From Chrysomallon squamiferum (taxonomy: Eukaryota; Mollusca; Gastropoda; Neomphalida; Peltospiridae), in assembly GCA_012295275.1 (NCBI GenBank), contig CM022665.1:6206901-6270900 (forward strand): DNA of 64,000 bases. The letters are read 5' to 3'. Position numbers and translations under genes: made by a program. The notes under the pieces are model-generated. The model saw nothing but the letters and a program-made list of their open reading frames with translations, was not told the origin of the DNA and did not search any database. This document shows positions 56,725-64,000 of this stretch, piece by piece (position 1 is the first letter of the stretch; every line of letters starts with the position of its first letter).

Positions 56725-57175
56725 TTTTCAGGAAGGGAATGTTTTATTTAACCACGCTCTCGGTACATTATATTTGGCTTACAACCACTCAGATGAGGAG
56801 AGGCGAAACCCGAAGCCGCTGCTTCTTCGTATGGTACTTTTTACTGATCAGCAGCAAGTAATCTATTATCTGCACCACTCTACCGACATAACGGCATCTT
56901 CTAAGCCTTTGTGTCAATGTTACAGACCAATTTGGTTATTTGTATCGCGATAGTTATGAGATAGAAAGACGGCTTCCCCAATTCCTTCGATCAGCGGAAA
57001 GGGATATTTTATTTACAGTTTCTCGTAGGTGCAAAAGAGAAACCTCTGGCTTTAGAGAAACCAGTCGCTAAACCGTGACTGGAACAGACGCACGCTCCCG
57101 AAGGGGATCGATCCTACAAACAGTCGCTCTCGAGACCACTATGTAATCACAGAGTTACAGCCTGCTTCAGTATCA
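56725..57175 (-). mobile_element. Degenerate tRNA-derived SINE
   Basis: The stretch has strings in the order seen in a SINE I recall from mollusc genomes: GGAAGGGAATGTTTTATTTA, ACCACTCAGAT, AGGAGAGGCGAAACCCG, TGATCAGCAGCAAG, ATCTGCACCACTCTACCGAC, then CCAGTCGCTAAACCGTGACT and GGGGATCGATCC. The tRNA-like head lies at the right end on the minus strand, where GGATCGATCCCC fits a pol III B box and GTAACTCTGTGATTACATAG could be a worn A box. The middle part (about 56960-57040) repeats some of the left portion, so two insertions or an internal duplication are likely. Old and inactive. Confidence 0.6.
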
Positions 57176-57197
57176 GCAAACGTAACTCGATACTAGC

Positions 57198-57198
57198 A

Positions 57199-57238
<40 letters not shown>

Positions 57239-57239
57239 C
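57198..57239. repeat. ATT microsatellite
   Basis: About 13 ATT units directly beside the tRNA-like end of the SINE relic. Confidence 0.9.
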
Positions 57240-59521
57240 AAAACGGAAAGAACACAACTTTTTACATGAATAGATTTTTTTTTTATTCCATCACAGATAT
57301 ATATGTACAATATTGATAGATATCATACTTTCTGTATGTTTTGTTTGTCAGATAAAATCGACATTACACGTTGTGACAACACTTAGTCGAATGACAAAAA
57401 ATATTACAACAAATTTAATAGACAATACACCGAGTACATGTATTTGTTTGTTATTGCAAACAATAAATATATATATATATATATATATCAACTTTTCTTT
57501 TCGAATAATATAGCTAGAAAATTATAAATCGACAAACAAAATCAAACATCGGATCTGTTAGTGATGATGAAATAGGAGGCGGACAAAAAGCAGCCAGTTT
57601 TTTAATTAAAGATAAAAGATAAAATATTTACACTATTTATTTCGGATAATAAAAAATCTCTTAAAACTTCGAACGGAAATTGAAAAAAAAATTGTGTTTT
57701 TAAAACACATTGTTTACTGTTGAAACGCATGAAAAAAAAAAATTCAAAAATAAAAAATAATAATAAAACTAAATTATATATATATATATATATATAAAAA
57801 AAAAAATCTTTATGAGTTCGAAGAAACAAATAAAAAAAAAAAAGAAAACTCTATAATATTTTCTCAGGTACTGTTACTATACTGTTCACTGTTATAAACA
57901 ATAACATATATTGTTAATTTAATTTTACACGAACGTTAATTAACAAAACACGTATGTTACACCACAATATAGTATTACTCTTAGACAAATATGATATGTA
58001 TAGAGAGCATCACTTACAGAGATAAATAAATATGTACATAATTATGGATTTCAGAAATGTGACACGCGAACATTACAATAGTCATATATACATCTTAGCA
58101 TCACATGAATACGAGAAAAGGTGTGGATTCAAAATTACCATTAAATGTCATCTATACTTTAACAATTTCACAAAAATGAAAACAAAATTGTTCTCGATAA
58201 AGTATAATAACACTGTACGTATTTTTATCAATATGATATGTCTTTTCACAGTTTATGTGACGTTATAGTATTAATAACGTTTTCTAATAAACTGAGCACA
58301 GTTTATTTTTAACGTAGATGTACTAAAACGAATCAAATGCCTTTCATTCCCTTTTCTTTCAAAAAAAATATAATCTTGAATTATATATCAACACATTGAT
58401 GGTGTTCCCCTTTCCAAACATCCAGTATCTGTTCTCCTTTTCTCTTGACAAGAACCGACCTCTGTCCTCATTCATTTCCTTTTTCTAATTTTTTTTTTGT
58501 TTCCTTTTACCTTCGTCTAGCAACTTACCTGCAGTTTCTTTGTGAAACATCGCGTGTTATGAAGGTAGTAGATTTGTGAACTACGACATTTCTTTAGAAT
58601 ATTATTCACAAAACTCCAAGTTAAATTCAGCAGACGTGACTTATTACGACATGGCTCGTAATAAGCCCTAGTTTTAATTAAACAACCGAGTCATAAAAAG
58701 TCAAGTGAGGTAATCGCCAAACTTGAAAATTAACATACTGGCATAATCAGTATTATTTCAGTAACATCCTGTAATTCTGTACACCGAGCCAGACAAAGGC
58801 TTTAACCGCTGAAGATATTATGAGAATAAATAATTATGATTTGCCAGAAGTAACAAGACATCATGAAACAAATTATTCGATGGCCGGTTTTTAAATTACT
58901 GAAACAAGTTCTGTTTAAATGCCGATAAACTGAATTATGTGAAGAACTGGACAGACAATACTCTGAAGTAATTTTTTTTTAATCACAAGTATATTTACAA
59001 CATACCACCATGCGTGGAATAAAAATATTATTTCAACATTGGCAACGTTTTTAAAACAAAATACAAAAATATAATTATATGTATTCAAACAAGTTATCAA
59101 ATGAGATAGACTAGTATGGAAGTTTACACATAAAGGACACGTACGTAAACAACACGTCAACAGACATTCACAACACCGTGATGTTGTTTCAGAATAATGT
59201 ATGACATTTCAGAAAATAGTCATGTTACAATAATACGGGTCTGTGAGACAGACGCTTTCTCGTGTCGATGTAATTAGCAATAGTAACGTATCTTTTTTTC
59301 TTCACACATTTCAGTATATTCACACTCAAACAACTGTTTACAATAACAAAAACATTACGAGTTGATATAAACATGCATTAATTATTTATTATTTTTGTTA
59401 TTGCGCAGTGTCTTTCCTGCCACTGTAAAAGAAAAAAAAAAAAGGTCAAAATTTACGATATAGAAAAAGTAAAACAGGTATTTTGATTATGTTTTTGTAG
59501 TTTACAATGACAAGATAATAA

Positions 59522-59552
<31 letters not shown>

Positions 59553-59830
59553 AAGAAGAAAAATTGAAATTTTTTAAAAAAATTAAAAAAAAACGAAGAA
59601 GAAGATTATGAAAGAGGGTGGAAGTTACCAGCTTTTTTCACAAATAATTTCTTTTTCACATATTCTAAAGCTACTTTTCCCATATTTTAAGACAGTGATA
59701 AAGTCATTAACTTTTGTTATTGGGTCTGTCGATAAAAGCTATTAATAAAAATGTATATATATTTATCTTTACAACAAACACATTGTAATAAAGTTCTGAT
59801 AATTGACTTTATATATTAAGCGATTTAATA

Positions 59831-59861
<31 letters not shown>

Positions 59862-60295
59862 TATAGTTCAATATATATTCATAATATAAGAATAAATTTC
59901 TAATATAACAAAAAATACAAATACCATTTGTCAGCAGCTTTGTATATGTTAGAATATATAAATGAAGATATGAAAAAAAAAAAAATAAAAAAAAATGACC
60001 ACATATTGCAGCTAAAGATTAAATTTTATTTCTTCTGTTCTTTTTAAGCCATTTTTGGTTTCTAATTAATGGATTAGGCAGACAGTCGTTCAGCCTGGAT
60101 AACGTGTCTTGTACAGAATTCTGTGTTGAATGCAAATCTATCGACTAAGATAGACATGGCAGCAAAGTTCTGTTACCAAAGCGCGCTGACATTACTCACA
60201 GACCAAATTAACACTGAATAATCATATCTAATGTTTTCAACAGCTAGTAAGTGTTTCATCTTATTGGTATTTATAATTATTTCCATATACATATA

Positions 60296-60336
<41 letters not shown>

Positions 60337-62400
60337 AAATTGCTGTAAAATTAAATGCTTATTAATTTTGAGTTTGATTTGAATCTGTGAGACGGCTTAA
60401 TTTGAATCGGTTTTCAAAGTCAAATATCGTTCCTTTATACAATAAAATCCATCAAAGACATTCTCTACGACATGGTTTCATTTGAAGACAACACAGCGAT
60501 TTATAGCAGTTTCCTACTCATTAAAGTACAGACTTTATATTACCAATAAGAAACAAAATAAACACTGATCAAATTGCCATCACAAGACCAAAGGATTTCA
60601 TATACAGGTAGGGAAAAAAAATGTCAACATGTTTTTATTAATGGTTTTGATAGGAGAATATAACAGGGTTTTTTCACAGCTGGAAACAAAGAAATGTCAG
60701 AAAACATCGAATGTTTGACAGCATTTTGTTATTACTGTTTACTCTGTACTGTATGTAACAGAATCCACTTTTATAATTTTCTTCAAAATTATGTTCACTG
60801 GTTTTCAATATATATGTATTAATGGTAACAGTCAACTTTGATAAAAAAAATAATAAAAAAAAAAAAAAAAAAAAAAGTACCTTTGACATAAGTGTAAATT
60901 TAAAATATTCGTTTAACAATTATTTGCGATTCTGACATTACTGTTTGTTCTGTAGTCTCTATTGCAGAATCTTTTTTGAAAATGTGATTTAAGAATTATG
61001 TTGACTGGTTTTTTAGTAAATACTTACTGATCAATCAGTTCTCAGTCAACTTTGATAAAATCTTTGACGCGTACGTTAATTTAAAAGCCTTGTTTGGGCA
61101 ATTCTGTTATTACTGTTTGCTCTGCACTCGTTTTAATAGAAACCTTTTTCAAAATTTTCTTTCAGAACAGTGTACACAAAAATGTAACGATTTTAAAAAA
61201 TAAATACCAGCTACCGAATGAGTCGATAAAATATGAGGAGTATTAAGTTAAATTAACAATTGTTTAGTGTTTTTTTTTTTTTTTTTTTTTTTTCAATATA
61301 AAATTATAAAATAAATGAATAATAACATAGTAAAAATCAAGTTACAAATGACACTAACTTAGGCACCAACAAATAATTGCCTGCCCTGTAAAAGTATACT
61401 CATCAAAAAAGTTAACGTCACAGGAAATGAGTTTAATATATGTTTTAACGGGTACAATTTGCATTCACTATCTGACATAATGATTGGCAATAAATTTTGG
61501 CCTATGAAATAGGAAAGCTTTTCGAGTTAATCATTAATATTTGTTAGATGCTTTATTGATTTTTCTTTTAATAATAATAATAATATTGTTATTATTATTG
61601 TGTGATAATAATCCATGACCTTAACTTTTTTATTCAGTATATTTTAGAATTGAAACGTTTCTCAAATATAAATAGCCTGTTTAATACTGACAAATTTAAA
61701 AAATGACACTCTAATCAAAGCAAGCTATTATTATGCCTAATCTAGGCACAGTTTCTATACTAGTCAGTATAATCTCTAAGTATTGGCATCTCTCAGGTTT
61801 GGTTGATTTACACCAGATAATCACAACAGCACTAATAGATCCCAAAACTAGGAACTAATAATAAACTGCATTGCTTTCACAAGCAATAACGATAGAAATA
61901 ATGTGTAAACATAAATTAATTAATGGTAACATAGACACAAAACATTCTCATATAAATTTCATTATAAACTAAATTTACAAATAGTTTCTCCAATATGAAT
62001 GAATATATTATATATTCGTTATTTAAATCTATTTCCACCCATCGAGCTTTATTAAAATAAAATAAAATAAAATAAATATATTGTATTAAGACAGTCGTTA
62101 AACTGAATATATATTAATATTTTAGGCATTCATTATAAAAGTATTTCTTCCTTATAAGCAATTTTTTCTTCTTATTTATTTTCTTTTTTTTCTTTTTCCC
62201 TAATTTATTTGTTTAATCAAGTATTAATATATTTAAAAATAATATGCTGACTGGAAAATAGTTTTTCATCTTCAGTCACGTGACTCGCAGCCATCTATTT
62301 AAAAACCATTCTTTGATGCTGGAACCTTCGTCAAATGGGACATGTTGGTCTTTAAGAAACATCGAGTTCGGTAATATCATAATAATCCAGAAATGAAACG
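57240..62400. other. AT-rich DNA, possibly the long 3' UTR of the gene at 62.4 kb
   Basis: No coding exon recognised. It contains AT tracts (57467-57488, 57777-57795, 59841-59864, 60297-60331), an AAG tract (59523-59560) and poly-A/T. Much of it is unique and not microsatellite, consistent with a long 3' UTR of the minus-strand gene ending at 62409, but no polyadenylation site can be fixed. Confidence 0.35.
59523..59560. repeat. AAG microsatellite
   Basis: About 12 AAG units. Confidence 0.9.
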
Positions 62401-62408
62401 AAGATCAA

Positions 62409-62531
62409 TCACGAGCAAATCTTTCCTGTTTTGATGATTGGATGCCAGTAGTCTGTAGACCGGTGTGGATGTTCCATGATCTCATACCAGTGTTCTAACT
62501 GTTCTCCATGACAGTACCATCCGAGATCCAC
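62409..62531 (-). CDS. Last exon of a probable C2-domain (synaptotagmin/Doc2-like) protein
   Basis: On the minus strand an acceptor (gtggttgtag) at 62532 is followed by 40 codons in phase 0 and a TGA at 62409. The peptide starts VDLGWYCHGEQLEHWYEIME and ends TDYWHPIIKTGKICS. In synaptotagmin, Doc2, rabphilin and related tandem-C2 proteins the last C2 domain ends with a helix of the form G-x-x-L-x-HW-x-x-x-L/M ... WH-x-L; GEQLEHWYEIM ... YWHPI fits this pattern. Such proteins bind phospholipids, often in Ca2+-dependent fashion, in vesicle fusion. The earlier exons lie to the right of this one, probably beyond the window, so the subfamily cannot be told. Confidence 0.55.
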   Translation of the reverse strand: MDLGWYCHGEQLEHWYEIMEHPHRSTDYWHPIIKTGKICS

Positions 62532-62573
62532 CTACAACCACAGAAATATACTCAGTATATATATATATATATA

Positions 62574-62576
<3 letters not shown>

Positions 62577-62631
<55 letters not shown>
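62577..62631. repeat. CT microsatellite
   Basis: About 27 CT units after an AT tract, in the intron before the last exon of the C2-like gene. Confidence 0.95.
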
Positions 62632-62632
<1 letters not shown>

Positions 62633-62639
62633 ACCCTCT

Positions 62640-62835
62640 CCCTCTACAATAGGCCCCTAAACCTCATTTCATCGTGAATGTTATATCCAGAATAATGACG
62701 TTGTACCGCTGCTCCACTCTTATTACATTCTGGATCCGCTCCTGGTTCTGTTCAACGAGTATCTGTCTGCTGGGTTACAAAATATTGCCAGTGTCACTGA
62801 AATGACGTCTGACAATTATTTTGCAATTTACAACA

Positions 62836-62867
<32 letters not shown>

Positions 62868-63739
62868 TGCGCCTTTTATTATTACAATGGCAATTTATCT
62901 GAATGGTTCAGCTATTGAAATATTATTTTACTGAACATCGTTTTTAATTTGCCAGGAAAGTTTAGCCTATTTTCAAACAGGAAATTTAACACTGTTTTAG
63001 CGGTGTACTGCGGTGTTAACCAAGTTTTATAGGCTAATAAAAAGATGAAAGAACACCTTCTGATTAGGAAACTCGTCGCAGACTGCGGACTTTCCTTGTC
63101 ACGCGATAAAGCTGTAAATTTATTTCAAGTTCATTTACAGCGATTAGGTCAGCTCTCTAGCATGAAATGGACTTTTATTGAATCGTAATGAATCTGTTCA
63201 ATATACGGGCACTTGTCGTCCCGAAAATAATTTTGATTGATTTTCTTCCACCTCTGTTCTGAAAGTGCATCCATGAACAGGCGATTTGCTGCAAAAGAGT
63301 GTTGCAGTTATTGCTTGGTTGTGAAGCTGCCTGTGAAAAATGACGAAGTGTTACGGTGTTGAATGACGCTCGGTAATCAGGTGCGCTCTGTTCTGATTGG
63401 ATCTGACAGTAACACGCTCTTGATCTGCAGTTAACGCAAACAGCTTTTATATTACGCCACAGTCACGAATTTTTCGTCATTATCACGTCATTACCTTTTA
63501 GCGTGACACGTGAGAGGTCGCCAGTATTATGAATAAGGATCTAATAGGTTTGTTCTTTCTAAATGTATTCTATTAATACTTTTAATTCGATTTTTTTGTT
63601 TTATATTTATATATATATATATAAACGATAATATCTACGTAGCCAGCAAATCAAAGAAAACGTATACGAAATTCGATGGCACAGATTATCAAAAGACTGC
63701 AACTGAATTTGATATGGGTAACGAATGTGTGGTTAACGA

Positions 63740-63780
<41 letters not shown>

Positions 63781-64000
63781 AATTACAACAACAACAACAA
63801 ATAAAAAAATAAAAATGCAACTGTTCTATTTAGATGTTTTGTTAGCACAGAAATATATTGATTGCAATGATCCTTAAACAAAAAAGAGTCAAAATAATTG
63901 AATTTAATAATGGAGAAATTTAGTTACAAATAGGATATCAGAAGACTGCTTGTAATCAGTTTGAGATATATTTCAGATATATTCAGGTGAAGGATAATCT
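62640..64000. other. Intron of the C2-like gene, no exon recognised
   Basis: A stretch at 63040-63540 is clearly less AT-rich, with several CpGs and CACGTG/TCACGTCA-like sites (for example 63483 and 63506), and could hold a regulatory element. It is followed by AT and poly-A tracts. Confidence 0.4.
63740..63777. repeat. Poly-A run
   Basis: About 38 consecutive A. Confidence 0.95.

Overview
The window looks like animal (metazoan) nuclear DNA, most probably molluscan. It is very AT-rich, has long introns with GT-AG borders, and is full of poly-T, ATT, CA/GT and CT microsatellites. Two deeply conserved eukaryotic genes are present. Two degenerate elements resemble a tRNA-derived SINE I recall from mollusc genomes, and there is a run of small secreted proteins rich in Gly/Tyr/Met or Cys, as in mollusc shell-matrix secretomes. 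The mollusc assignment is inference; no species is named.

Left part (1-19.5 kb), minus strand: a first coding exon of an unrecognised protein (473-757) runs off the left edge. A 590-codon Ser-rich disordered exon (7000-8769) probably has a non-coding exon 1 near 10.8 kb. A small two-exon fragment (16.4 and 15.7 kb) has its last exon also present as an inverted copy at 13.0 kb. A decayed coding-like tract lies at 17.6-19.4 kb.

Centre (20-39.4 kb), plus strand: two complete housekeeping genes lie head-to-tail 1.4 kb apart. Rpt2/PSMC1, an ATPase of the 26S proteasome base, has 12 coding exons and 441 aa, with one GC-AG intron. BBS1, a BBSome subunit for ciliary trafficking, has 15 coding exons and 597 aa. 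I joined every exon by hand and all phases agree.

Right part (43-56.4 kb), plus strand: a cluster of short secreted proteins. These are an orphan signal-peptide exon (43.8 kb), a 52-aa Gly/Tyr/Asn peptide (47.2 kb), an 85-aa Gly/Tyr/Met protein with its own TATA promoter (51.4-52.6 kb), and a 171-aa protein built from three regular six-cysteine repeats, one per phase-1 exon (54.3-56.4 kb). The cluster is the best candidate for something little described. The far right (62.4 kb, minus) holds the last exon of a gene whose C-terminus resembles the end of a synaptotagmin/Doc2-type C2 domain.

Mobile-element remains: two hAT-type MITE-like elements with 8-bp target duplications (30.9-31.2 kb and 44.7-45.0 kb), one doubtful one (9.45 kb), and two SINE-like relics (42.9 and 56.7-57.2 kb). 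The rest is low-complexity intergenic or intronic DNA.
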